Both the position numbers and the translations under genes were made by a program. A DNA stretch of 64,000 bases from Budorcas taxicolor (Eukaryota > Chordata > Mammalia > Artiodactyla > Bovidae): contig NC_068915.1 in NCBI RefSeq assembly GCF_023091745.1, positions 51,828,001-51,892,000 of the forward strand, read 5' to 3'. The stretch's first letter is position 1, and every line of letters starts with the position of its first letter. Below, piece after piece: positions 33,230-42,922 of this stretch. A model generated the notes under the pieces. The model did not search any database. It saw nothing but the letters and a program-made list of their open reading frames with translations, and was not told where the DNA came from.

Positions 33230-33397
33230 TTTTCTGGGCTATAGAATTAATCTCTTAACATCCTCCTCAACAAAGTAATTATTTCCAAACACAGTGCTAA
33301 TGATGTCAATCCCCACTTCCGGCCCTACACCTGTCTCTAACTACCCCATTCAGTGTCTTTTTATTGCCTTTAGTGTAAATGCGTGTGTGTATATGTG

Positions 33398-33532
33398 TGA
33401 GTCTGTGTTCAGGCATGTCCAACTCTTTATGAACCCATGGATTGTAGCCTGCCAATCTCCTCTGTCCATGGGAGGGGATCTTCCTGACCCAGGAATCGAA
33501 CTTACATCTCCTGCATTTCAGGCAGATTTTTA
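33398..33532 (-). repeat. Bov-tA SINE with internal deletion
   Basis: TGTGTTCAGGCATGTCCAAC joins CTGTCCATGGGAGGGGATCT: about 50 bp between the two body segments is missing. The rest (CGAACTTACATCTCCTGCAT) runs into the tRNA head, which is truncated. Confidence 0.85.
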
Positions 33533-34135
33533 TAGAAAGATTTAGACATCTTCCAAAGAAACTTTCAGATGTGTCCCTTTCCTATTTCTCAAGCCTTATC
33601 TTGTCCTCTGCTTCCACTCCTCTCTTAACGTCTATACTAGCTTTTTTTTTTTTTTTCACTGTCTTAAATGTGCCTTGATCTCTCTTACTACATGATTTTC
33701 CCTCATGTGGTAGAGTGAAAAGCACTCTAGAGTGCTCTTTTCCTTTATTTCTAATGCATTCTTTGAATTTGTCCTGTACATTTCAGCTCAAATGTTGCTT
33801 TCTGTATGAGGTATTATCTTAATCAGTTAAGTGAAACTCTCAGATAACCTCATGACACAGATAATATTCTTTTCATAGAAATTACCATATTTTTTCTTTT
33901 GCTTATTTGATTAGTATTTTATCTGCTCAAAGGCATAAGCTACCTGGAGCACAAACAATAATCATGGTTTTTGTTTTTGTTTGAATCCATAGCTCTAAAC
34001 AAATAAGTGTTCCATAAATACAGACTGAATGGATTTAAATCACCCCACATAGACTCAGAATTGAATTTTTCATAAAACAAAAGCTAAAATTCGTGAATTT
34101 CTGCACTTGGATAAAATTCAACCACTTGAATAGTA

Positions 34136-34398
34136 TAATGGCACCCCACTCCAGTACTCTTGCCTGGAGAATCTCATGGATGAAGGAGCCTGGTGGGCTG
34201 AAGTCCATGGGGTGGCTAAGAATCAGACATGACTGAGTGACTTCACTTTCACTTTTCACTTTCATGCATTGGCTAAGGAAATGGCAACTCACTCCAGTGT
34301 TCTTGCCTGGAGAATCCCAGGGATGGGAGAGCCTGGTGGGCTGCTGTCTATGGGGTCACACAGACTCAGACATGACTGAAGCGACTTAGCAGCAGCAG
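34136..34398 (+). repeat. BOV-A2 SINE
   Basis: Sense dimer from TATAATGGCACCCCACTCCA to GCGACTTAGCAGCAGCAG. The first monomer lacks a few 5' bases. The short flank GAATA is on both sides. Confidence 0.93.
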
Positions 34399-35688
34399 GA
34401 ATATCTTCTTCAAAGTTCTGTTCCTGTTTATTCCTATACACAGTCTCTTGTACATTTTCTTTCTGTAAAATACTTTTGACTTCCTGAGTTCTAAGTCCAT
34501 AGAACATTTTGATTCATTGAATTCCCCATGGATTTCTGTAAAAGCAGAAAACCTTAATTTCTGATTAAAGGTAAGACAAACTGGAATAAGACATGCCTGT
34601 TTAGACTTAATATCATGACGGATACAGAACCAATTATAGATCTCTGATCAATAGACCGTCCTCCTGTCACCAGGCTGCAGAGTCCCTCCTGGATGCATGA
34701 TGCGTGCCTGCCTTGGCTCACAGACCCTAGGGCTGGCCATGAGGTTTCACAACTCATGCTGTATAGTCAGTCAACTGATTTCCTCACAGAAATGGCAGCT
34801 GTGATGCCTTGGAGCTATGTTATTTCATGAGACCATTGCTAGAATGTCTTTTTATTTTGTACTTATAAAAGTGTAATAACTGTCTTAACTGTATTACAGC
34901 ATTTTTAAAAGTAGTCTAACTTTTCAGATAAATATGGTATATACCTTACTTTTTGCCACAATTTCCAATATATAGGTGATAAAAGAAAGATTGGATTGTA
35001 GTAACCTCCCATCCCAGGAAGGGATACATTTACCAATTCTCTTATGCCCATCATAAAACATAGATGATAGAAAAAAATAAAAAAAGGTTCTGAACTTGAG
35101 TTTCTACAGGATATGACCCAGTTTAAGTTTTCCAACACTGTACATTCATACCAGTTAAGTGAGTAGAGAGGTAAGGGCAAAAAGGAGAACTATAAAAGAG
35201 ACCAGTTATTTTAAGGCTATTAGAAAGAACAAGGATATAAATTTGTAATAAACTTCTCAAAAATCCCTTAGCTATGCAACCAAAGCTTTCTCTTTGATTT
35301 AATAAGAGAAATGGTCATTTTGTTCTGCATAGGGTCACTTGAATCATAATATAGAAACCAAGGTAAATAAAGAAAAAAGATGGCACAGTGTGTACTGGGG
35401 ATGGATGAACCATGCTTTGACCCTCTTCCAGCTAGTCAAGGAGTGGCATAAAACTTCACTGCTAAACAGGCACGTAATGCAAAATATAATTTGAAAAAGA
35501 AGGAGCAAGTTTCTTGAAGGTGAAGGAGTCAGCTCTGAAGGAGAAAGAAAATGAAAACAATTTTTTAGCAGACATCAAGACTCTTCTCACCTCAGCATTT
35601 TTATTTTTGTGAGATAACTTCTTGATCACTCTTTTCTCTGTTTCTGACAGGATCCAATGAGAGATATTCTTAAAATTCAGATTCAAGG
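34399..35688. other. Unassigned DNA with a GC-richer block
   Basis: 34640-34760 is locally richer in GC than the surrounding DNA and carries a 67-codon minus-strand frame (34554-34757) with no known signature. It might be an old, unnamed repeat or a conserved element. I cannot decide by eye. The rest is plain AT-rich sequence. Confidence 0.4.
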
Positions 35689-35696
35689 TATTAACT

Positions 35697-35892
35697 GGGC
35701 TTTCCTTGTGGCTCAGCTGGTAAAGAATTTGCCTGCAATGTGGGAGACCTGGGTTGAGAAGATCCACTGGAGAAGGGAAAGGCAACCCACTCCAGTATTC
35801 TTGCGTGAAAAATTCCATGGACTGTATAGTCCATGGGGTTGCAAAGAGTTGGACATGACTGAGTGACTTTCACTTTCACTTCCAGTTTCACA
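35697..35892 (+). repeat. Bov-tA SINE with perfect 8-bp TSD
   Basis: Sense copy from GGGCTTTCCTTGTGGCTCAG to TCACTTTCACTTCCAGTTTC, with two internal deletions around GGGTTGAGAAGATCC. TATTAACT lies at 35689-35696 and 35893-35900. Confidence 0.94.
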
Positions 35893-35900
35893 TATTAACT

Positions 35901-36662
35901 TGAAGATGCAGCTAATGGGAATTGGTCATATTGCTCACAGGGTTCACTTATAGTTAACTATTGGGCCTAATTAAAATGCTAGATGAGAGAACTCAAGGTA
36001 ATCCACACTCTAACTCAAGTTTTTCAGGCAGAATTAAAACATACACACAATGCATATGACTATTTTTATGCCCTTACATATTTAATTTCAAATATATTGA
36101 ACGATTCTTAATTTGTCAAATGATATTGGCAAACTCTGTCTTACTCTCTTCCAAGGATTCAGGCTAAAGAGAGTCAAGTGGTTCTGATATTCAAGTTTAT
36201 CAGACTGTGAGAATCATTGAACAGATGTATTTAAAAGTAGAATTATAATGTTTCCTGATTATAACAGATTTGTATAATAAGGTACAGCTCAGTTATAGTA
36301 TAGATGTTCTTTTCTGATTATTTCCCCTTGGAATTTTCTATACTTCTCAGAGTTTAAAATAGTTACCAGTGGCAGAGTTTTTAAAACTTATTTGTTAGCT
36401 ATAACAAGTGAAGTTTAATTTTTGTGCTTCTTCAAACTATAAAGACTTACAAAGATTCTTTTTTTTTCCCCCCAATTTTTCTTTGTAATATCCTCTGTCT
36501 TGAGTGATAGGTGAGGTAAGACCCAGTGGAAAACTCCAAAGTTTTTCAGTCTTTGTATTTTTGAGTATTTCTCCGATGTCAGGAAAATTCAAGTCACTAA
36601 AAGAAGGTATAAGCCTCAAATAGGTGCAGATGCAACTTCTGGATGGAAAATGGGGAATAAGT
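35901..36662. other. Unassigned DNA left of BovB/L1 junction
   Basis: No gene and no L1 sequence are seen here. The absence matters, because the missing 3' half of the adjacent L1 would be expected on this side. Confidence 0.5.
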
Positions 36663-37186
36663 GAATTCAGTTCAGTTCAGTCGCTCAGTCGCGTCCGACT
36701 CTTTGCGACCCCATGAATCGCAGCGCACCAGGCCTCCCTATCCATCACCAACTCCCGGAGTTCACTCAGACTTACGTCCATCAAGTTAATGATGCCATCC
36801 AGTCATCTCATCTTCTGTCGTCCCCTTCTCCTCCTGCCCCCAGTCCCTCCCAGTATCAGAGTCTTTTCCAATGAGTCAACTCTCCACATGAGGTGGCCAA
36901 AGTACTGGAGTTTCAGCTTCAGCATCATTCCCTCCAAAGAAGTTCCAGGGCTGATCTCCTTCAGAATGGACTGGTTGAATCTCCTTGCAGTCCAAGGGAC
37001 TCTCAAGAGTCTTCTCCAACACCACAGTTCAAAAGCATCAATTCTTCGGTGCTCAGGTTTCTTCACAGTCCCAACTCTCACATCCATATATTACCACTGG
37101 CAAAACCATAGCCTTGACTAGATGGACCTTTGTTGGCAAAGTAATGTCTCTGATTTTCAACATGTTATCTAGGTTGTTCATAACTT
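36663..37186 (-). mobile_element. BovB LINE 3' part abutting L1
   Basis: Antisense BovB starting with the (GTTCA)n tail and GTCGCTCAGTCGCGTCCGAC, close to consensus. It ends within the segment AGGTTGTTCATAACTT, directly against L1 ORF2. No target-site duplication is evident around it. Both elements are on the minus strand. Confidence 0.94.
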
Positions 37187-37721
37187 ATCTGACTTATCTC
37201 ATCCAATGTATTCTTTATTTAAGACTGGTTTTTACTTATTAATTTTCTGTTTTGATGATGTATCCATTGGTGTGGGTGGCATGTTGAAATCTCCTACTAT
37301 TATTATGTTACTGTCAATTTCTCCTTTTTGTCTGTTAGTGTTTGTTTCATGTATTGAGGTGCTCCTATATTGGGTGCATAGATGTTTACAATTGTTATGT
37401 ATTCCTCTTGAATTGATCCTTTGATCATTATGTAGTGTCCTTCCTTTTCTCTTGTAATCTTCCTTATTTTAAGGTCTATTTTGTCTGATATGAGGAATGC
37501 TACTCCAGATTTCTTTTGCTTCCCATTTGCATGAAATATATTTTTCCATCCTCTCACTTTCAGTCTATATGTGTATTTAAGTCTGAAGGGCGTTTCTTAT
37601 AGACAGCATATATAGGGGTCTTGTTTTTGTATCCATGATTCAGCCAGTCTATGTGTTTGGGTTGGAGATTTAATCCATTTACATTTGAAGTCATTATTGA
37701 TATATATGTTCTTATTGCCAT
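37187..37721 (-). pseudogene. L1 ORF2 endonuclease N-terminal fragment
   Basis: ORF2 normally makes a large endonuclease/reverse transcriptase. Here only the start of the apurinic-endonuclease-like domain remains. A likely start ATG is at 37721-37719, followed by a NVNGLN segment, and another frame gives RLAESWIQKQDPYICC, so there is a frameshift. The longest open piece (37557 to 37303) holds ANGKQKKSGVAFLISDK, KEGHYIMIKGSIQEE and VNIYAPNIGAPQY. Beyond it, GDFN, the conserved catalytic-region motif, appears in another frame before the sequence breaks into BovB at 37187. Stops and frameshifts show that it is dead. Family assignment is secure from these motifs. Confidence 0.92.
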
Positions 37722-37779
37722 TTTCTTAATTATTTGGGGTTGATTTTGTAGCTCTTTTTTCTTCTCTTGTATTTCTTGA

Positions 37780-38643
37780 CTATATAAGTCCCTTTAACAT
37801 TTGTTGTAAAGCTGGTTTGGTGGTAGTGAATTCTCTTAACTTTTTCTTGTTTGAAAAGTTTTTTATTTTTCCATCAATGTTGAATGAGATCCTTGTTGGG
37901 TACTGTAATCTTGGTTGTAGATTTTTCCCTTTCAGTACTTTAAATATATCTTGCCATTCCCTTCTGGCCTGCAGAGTTTTTGCTGAAAGATCAGCTGTTA
38001 AGCCTATGGGATTTCCCTTGTATGTTTCTGCTTGCTTCTCCCTTGCTGATTTTAATATTTTCTCTTTGTGTTTACTCTTTGTTAGCTTGATTAGTAAGTG
38101 TCTTGGCATGTTTTTCCTTGGGTTTATCTTGTATGGGACTCTTTGTGCCTCTTGGGCTTGATTGACTATTTCCTTTTATGTGTTGGGGAAATTTTCAACT
38201 ATAACCTCTTCAAAAATTTTCTCATACTCTTTCTTTTTCTCTTCTTCTTCTGGGACCGCTATAATTCAAATGTTGGTGCATTTGATATTATCCCTGAGGT
38301 CTCTGAGACTATCCTCAGTTCTTTTCATTCTTTTTTACTTTATTCTGTTTTTCAGAAGTTATTTCCACCATCTTATCTTCCAGCCCACTGATTCATTCTT
38401 CTGCTTCAGATTTCTGCTATAGATTCCTTCTAGAGTGTTTTTAATTTCAGTAATTGTGTTGTTTGTCTATGTTTATTCTTTAATTCTTCTATGTCTTTGT
38501 TCATTGATTATTGCATTTTCTCCATTTTGTTTTCAAGGTTTTTGGTCATCTTTATCATCATCATTCTGAATTTTTTTTTCAGGTAGTTTGCCTATTTCCT
38601 CTTCATTTATTTGGACTTCCTTATTTCTAGTTTGTCCCTTCAT
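37780..38643 (-). pseudogene. L1 ORF1 (RNA-binding chaperone) pseudogene
   Basis: ORF1p coats L1 RNA as a trimer with an N-terminal coiled coil, an RRM and a C-terminal domain. The copy starts at an ATG (38643-38641), continues with KGQTRNKEVQINEEEIGKLP, and then needs several frame changes through the coiled-coil part, which carries stops. The C-terminal 109 codons (38109 to 37780) are open and diagnostic: PRHLLIKLTKSKHKEKIL, AREKQAETYKGNPIGLTADL, LQARREWQDIFKVLK and LREFTTTKPALQQMLKGL before the stop. The length (about 288 codons) is close to the usual size. Its place between the 5'UTR and ORF2 fits the L1 order. It is inactive because of the stops and frameshifts. Confidence 0.93.
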
Positions 38644-41396
38644 TAACTTATTGTGTTTGAGGTCTCCTTTTCCCAGGCTTCAAAGCTGAATTATCTCTTC
38701 CTTTTGGCTTTTGTCCTTTTAAGGTTTGTCGAGTGTTTTCTGTAAGCTTCATATAGGGTGAGATTTGTGCTGAGATTTTGTTTGTTTGTTTTTCCTCTGA
38801 TGGGCAAGGCTGAGTGAGGCGGTAATCTTGTCTGCCGATGATTGGGTTTGTATTTTTGTTTTGTTTGTTGTTTAGATGGAAATCCTGCACAGGCTGCTAC
38901 TGGTGGTTGGATGATGCAGAGTCTTGTATTCAAGTGGTTTCCTTTGTGTAAGTTCTCACTATCTGATACTCCCTAGGATTAGCTCTCTGGTAGTCTAGGG
39001 ACTTGGAGTCAGTGCTCCCCTTCCAAAAGCTCAGGGCTTGATCTTTGGTCAGAAACGAAGATTCCACAAGTGGTTTCTTATAGCATAAATGAGATTAAAA
39101 CGAATATCCAAAAACAAACCAAAGATGAACCCAAATAAAAATGACAGTTACAAAATCAGGAAAATTACAATTAAAATAATTGAATATACACACATACATA
39201 CACAACCATGATCAAAGTCAAAACAGTCTAACAAAGTACAGTAGATTGTCCTGGTGAACAAAGGAAATCAAAATTATATTTAGCAGTTAAGAACAAAACT
39301 AACTAAAGCACAAACTGGAAAACAAAACTAACAAATATGTTGAGAGGAAAGAAAAAAAAAAGAAAGGAAGAATAGATAAGCAAAGTTAAATAAAGGTAGA
39401 TAAATATTTATATACATTAAAGTTTAACCGCAAGGGGAAAAGAACAGTAGGAAAAGCGAAAAAAGCATAAATGTAGAAAAATAATAATAGGCTTAAAAAA
39501 TTTAAATTGAAAAAAAAGGAAAACTCCACAGAACTACAAAAGCCTAATGTAGAACCAGAGATTTATAACAACAATAAAACAATGTGAATAATAAAAAAAT
39601 TTTAAAAGCTGAAAATCTTAATTAGATTTCATAGAACCAATATAATCAACAAGTGCAACAAAGGGCAGAAAAATCCAAAAGAATCTACAGAACAAGCCAT
39701 GGTCCCCACAAGCTCAAAAAATAAATATAATAAATGCTTTTTCTTGAGTCACTGCTATCAGAGTCTTTTCCCTTGCTGGCAGTCACAGTCCACCTCACCT
39801 CCCTAGGATGCCCTCCAACACTGTGCTGATCTCTGGACCTGCTGTGGGGGCAGCTCAGATTTTAATCTGGTCCTGTTCCTATGTGTTCTTGCCTCTAATG
39901 TCCACAGCTATCAGAAATAGTGTTCTTTCTTTTGTGGTAACTCTCAATGACCTTTTATATATTCCATGGACAAAGAGTCTGCCTAGTTGATTGTGTGGAT
40001 TAAATCCATAGCATGCACACCTGGTGGGAAGGTTTTGGGTCTTCTTCCTAAGCCTCACTGCCCCTGGGTTTCAATTGTTTTTTTATTTCCACCTCTGAAT
40101 ATCGGTCGTCCACTGAGGTTTCTCCTGAGGTTGCCCTGGAGGACTTGCGTTTGCCCCTGTGAGCGCTAGGCATGGATGTGGTTCAGCTGCTTGGGTCGCA
40201 GGGGTTCTGGCAGCACCTGGTACTCAGGGGAATTGGCAGCTAGGGCAGCAGGAAATATAGTGCTCTAGAAGTGTATGGCAACCAGTATTGGCCAAAACAC
40301 TCCAGTATTCTTGCCTGGAGAACCACTCTCCCTGACAGAAGCCTGGTGGGCCACAGTCTACAAGGTCACAAAAAGTCAGACACTACTGAAGTGACCCTGC
40401 ACTCATAGACACAAGACTCCTTTTGTCTGTAGCAGCTCTGTCTCAGTGAGAGTTGAGCATGAAGGTGGTACAGCTGCTTGGCTTGCAGGGACCATGGCGG
40501 CCCCAAGTGTACAGGGACTCAGACTGCCTCTACCACAGGAGTTATGGCCCTATCAGAGTCTTTTCTTTGAATCTCTTGTAGCTGGCAATCAGAAGGCCTC
40601 TTTGGCCAGTCTTTCTCCGTAGCTCTGCCTGTTCAGGCACTTAGAAGGCTCCCTTGCCAGGGGTTCTTGTCTGTTGTTTGGTGCATCAAGCACAAAGAGG
40701 GGCCCCCTGGCTAGGATCCTACTCTGTAGTTCAGTGCATCAGGTGTTTGATCAGCCAGCATCTCTATTGTTCAGCTGCCGATGCTGGTGTGTGGCGAAAG
40801 AGAGAGAGACTATAGTGATGGTTCTACTCTCTACGTGTGACTCAGCAGTATCGCCTTGCTTCCATGGCTGCCCGGCTTTCCTCCACAGGCATTTCCCACC
40901 ACAATCTCCTCCTTCACTTCCCCTCAAACCATTCTCTGCAGTCAACAGCAGCTCTCATCCTGGAATTGCTCCACAATCCCTAAACTCCAGCTGCTGTGCC
41001 TTCCAGGAGACCTGTGTCCGTGTCTGGGATATGTATAGCTGTGGCAAGCACTGTCTGATTCTCATTCCATTGAGGATGCCACAAAGCAACTGTTTCTCTC
41101 TCAGCCTTAAATGTTCCTCCTCTGACTCAGACAATTGCCCCAGTGAGGGGATCAGACCCCTGCTTCATTTCCTCCACCTGCCAAGGGCAGGTCCAGTCCT
41201 ACTAACACTCCTGTTTTCCCCCCTAGTTTTTCCTTACTGAGTTTTGAGTTTTGCATGGTTCTATATATTCTTTCCCTCTGGTCAGGTACTCCTGTCCACT
41301 CTCAGCTGGTATTCTCCATGCACTTCTGTGTCTGAGGGCATATTGCTGATGCATCCTTTGACAGAAATGTACTCCACATCCACCTACTCCTCTGCC
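38644..41396 (-). promoter_or_regulatory. L1 5'UTR (internal promoter region)
   Basis: About 2.75 kb between ORF1 and the 5' end. The part near the 5' end (40400-41240) is much richer in G+C than its surroundings, as expected for an L1 promoter region. The ORF1-proximal part (39050-39730) is strongly A-rich on the plus strand. A Bov-tA/BovB-like patch lies at 40296-40400. On the antisense strand there is a 188-codon frame at 40674-41240. I infer promoter function from position only. Confidence 0.75.
40296..40400 (+). repeat. Bov-tA/BovB-like patch inside L1 5'UTR
   Basis: CACTCCAGTATTCTTGCCTG, CCTGGTGGGCCACAGTCTAC and AAAGTCAGACACTACTGAAG match the Bov-tA 3' part. Both edges continue into L1-like 5'UTR sequence. 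It may be part of this L1 subfamily's UTR or a separate truncated SINE. Confidence 0.7.
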
Positions 41397-41814
41397 AACT
41401 TGTTCCCTCCCTCCAATCCATTTATCTTTAAAATGTAAATACTCTCCTCTTCTTTCTACTTTTTTTTTCTTCTAAAATCTAAGAGCAATACTTTCTCCCT
41501 CTCCTTCAATATCCTCCAAGCAAGAAATAAGCCCATGACTCTATGAGATATAGGAAGTAATACAGCCTGTTTCTCACCTTCCTCCCACTTAGATCTCTGA
41601 CTTAGAGCTACTTGTATTTCTGTTAATGATTAAGAGCTGAACAAGCTTAAAGGCTATAAAAGGTTTTGCCTTTGTATAGACACGTTCTTTTATTTGTATT
41701 GATTGACTTTCTATCAAGTTCAGGATGTAAGTAATCTAAGGGATATAAGATGACTCAGGAATGACTCATTTCCTGGAGTAATGAGTAGCCTGTCAGAGAG
41801 TCTGAGAAATTTTG
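41397..41814. other. Unassigned DNA
   Basis: No gene or named repeat; a T-rich run lies at 41458-41470. Confidence 0.4.
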
Positions 41815-42450
41815 TTTGTAGAGTGCAGAGTTCTGCAAACCACCAACCTGAGGCCAAATCTAGCCTTGAGAACTTCTTTTTGTAAATCAAATTTTCTCAG
41901 AATACAACTGGCTGCATTCCACTAATCAAGAAAAGGACTAGGGTGGGCAAGCAAGGCCTCAAATATACAAGATTTACAGAGGTGCTTACTTCCAGACTCT
42001 GGCATGCAAATAACCCTATGAATGAGTGCCTTCTTAAACAGTATGTTCCAGGTTCCTCAACTTTAATTCAACCCCATGTCTGTACTATTTTTCTTCTACA
42101 ATTGCAGAATTGAGTAATTTCCATAGACACTGTGTGGGGGAAAAAACAAACAAACAAACTGAAATTGTTAGTCACTCAATGGAATCCAACTTTTTACAAC
42201 CCCATGGACTGTAGCACACCAGGATCCTCTGTCCATGGGATTCTCCAGAAAAGAATACTGGAATGGGTAGCCATTCCCTTCTCCAGAGGATCTTCCGGAC
42301 CCAGTGACTGAACCCATGTCTCTTGCATTGCAAGCAATTTGTTTACCATTTGAGCCACCAGGGAAGGCCTACAAAGACTGTATAGCTTGCATATTGTAAA
42401 ATATTTGCTATCTGGTCATTCACATAAACTTTTTTGCTGACTGCTGATTT
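41815..42450 (+). repeat. hAT-type DNA transposon fossil, split by Bov-tA
   Basis: GTTCTGCAAACCACCAACCT, GGCCAAATCTAGCCTTGAGA and CTTTTTGTAAATCAAATTTT at one side, ATTGCAGAATTGAGTAATTT in the middle, then GTAAAATATTTGCTATCTGG with TTTTTTGCTGACTGCTGATT at the other end. The order matches a common non-autonomous mammalian hAT (Charlie-like) element with GGCAAAC-type ends. I am unsure of the family name. Confidence 0.65.
42150..42368 (-). repeat. Bov-tA SINE nested in hAT fossil
   Basis: Antisense copy from TTGTTAGTCACTCAATGGAA to TTGAGCCACCAGGGAAGGCC. It is preceded by an A/C-rich AACAAACAAACAAAC run. The GACACTGTGTGG and GACTGTATAGC flanks may be the diverged target duplication. Confidence 0.88.
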
Positions 42451-42684
42451 AGAGTAATTCTTACCTGCATCTGATTCAGTCATAAACTTTTAGAGGTCTG
42501 GACACGAGAGAGACTATCATTAGCGATGTGTCTATTTGAAGTTTCTGAGTTCTTAGAATGATAACCAGTGGAATAAATACTGATAATGAAGATGGACTTA
42601 GTAATATAAATTTAGCAGAAGAAAAAATCCATTCTGAGTGTAGCGAAGGGTATTCCAATCTGTTCCCAATTCATCCCCCTCTTT

Positions 42685-42915
42685 TCTTAAAGATTTCAGG
42701 CTCTGGAGTCAGACAACCTGGACTCAAACCTTGGCACTGCCACTTTGAAAGAATGGACCTGAGGGAAGCTGCTTTGCCTTTCTGAGGCTCATTTTCTCCA
42801 TGTATAAAAGGGGGCAGGGAGTGACAACACTAGTGCCTACATCAAAGGATATGGATTTGGAGTAAATAAGATAATCCAGGGAAAGAATTTAGAACAGTGT
42901 TTGGTACAAAGTAAG
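42685..42915 (-). repeat. MIR SINE, nearly complete
   Basis: Antisense MIR: AGGCTCTGGAGTCAGACAAC, CTGGACTCAAACCTTGGCAC, TTTCTGAGGCTCATTTTCTC and AACAGTGTTTGGTACAAAGT. This is one of the best preserved MIRs in the window. A BovB inserted immediately after it. Confidence 0.87.
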
Positions 42916-42922
42916 TAAGTTC

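Larger units (their letters stand above)
32880..34030 (+). repeat. L2 LINE remnant, interrupted
   Basis: Pyrimidine-rich L2-like sense sequence (GTTCTGTCTATTTTATATCC, TCTCTAACTACCCCATTCAG), then TGTACATTTCAGCTCAAATG, GGCATAAGCTACCTGGAGCA and the end AAGTGTTCCATAAATACAGA. A microsatellite and a Bov-tA interrupt it. The 3' end is the strongest part. Confidence 0.5.
37187..41396 (-). mobile_element. L1 LINE with 5'UTR, ORF1 and ORF2 start; 3' half missing
   Basis: Reading 5' to 3' on the minus strand: a 5' end near 41396 (GGCAGAGGAGTAGGTGGATG), a long 5'UTR to about 38644, ORF1 38643-37780, then the start of ORF2 to 37187. RT, the C-terminal part and the 3'UTR are absent. This is the reverse of the common 5'-truncated state, so the 3' part was lost by deletion or never copied contiguously. 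It is replaced by a BovB 3' end. The 5' boundary is inferred from the GC drop and the GGCAGAGGAGTAG start, not from a duplication. Confidence 0.88.

Noticed and set aside
36437..36619. Frame left of BovB as the missing L1 ORF2 part
   Set aside because: No L1 ORF2 motif; it does not extend the L1 reading frame.
38098..38422. 97- and 86-codon plus frames
   Set aside because: Antisense of the L1 ORF1 coiled-coil region; low-complexity, F/S-rich.
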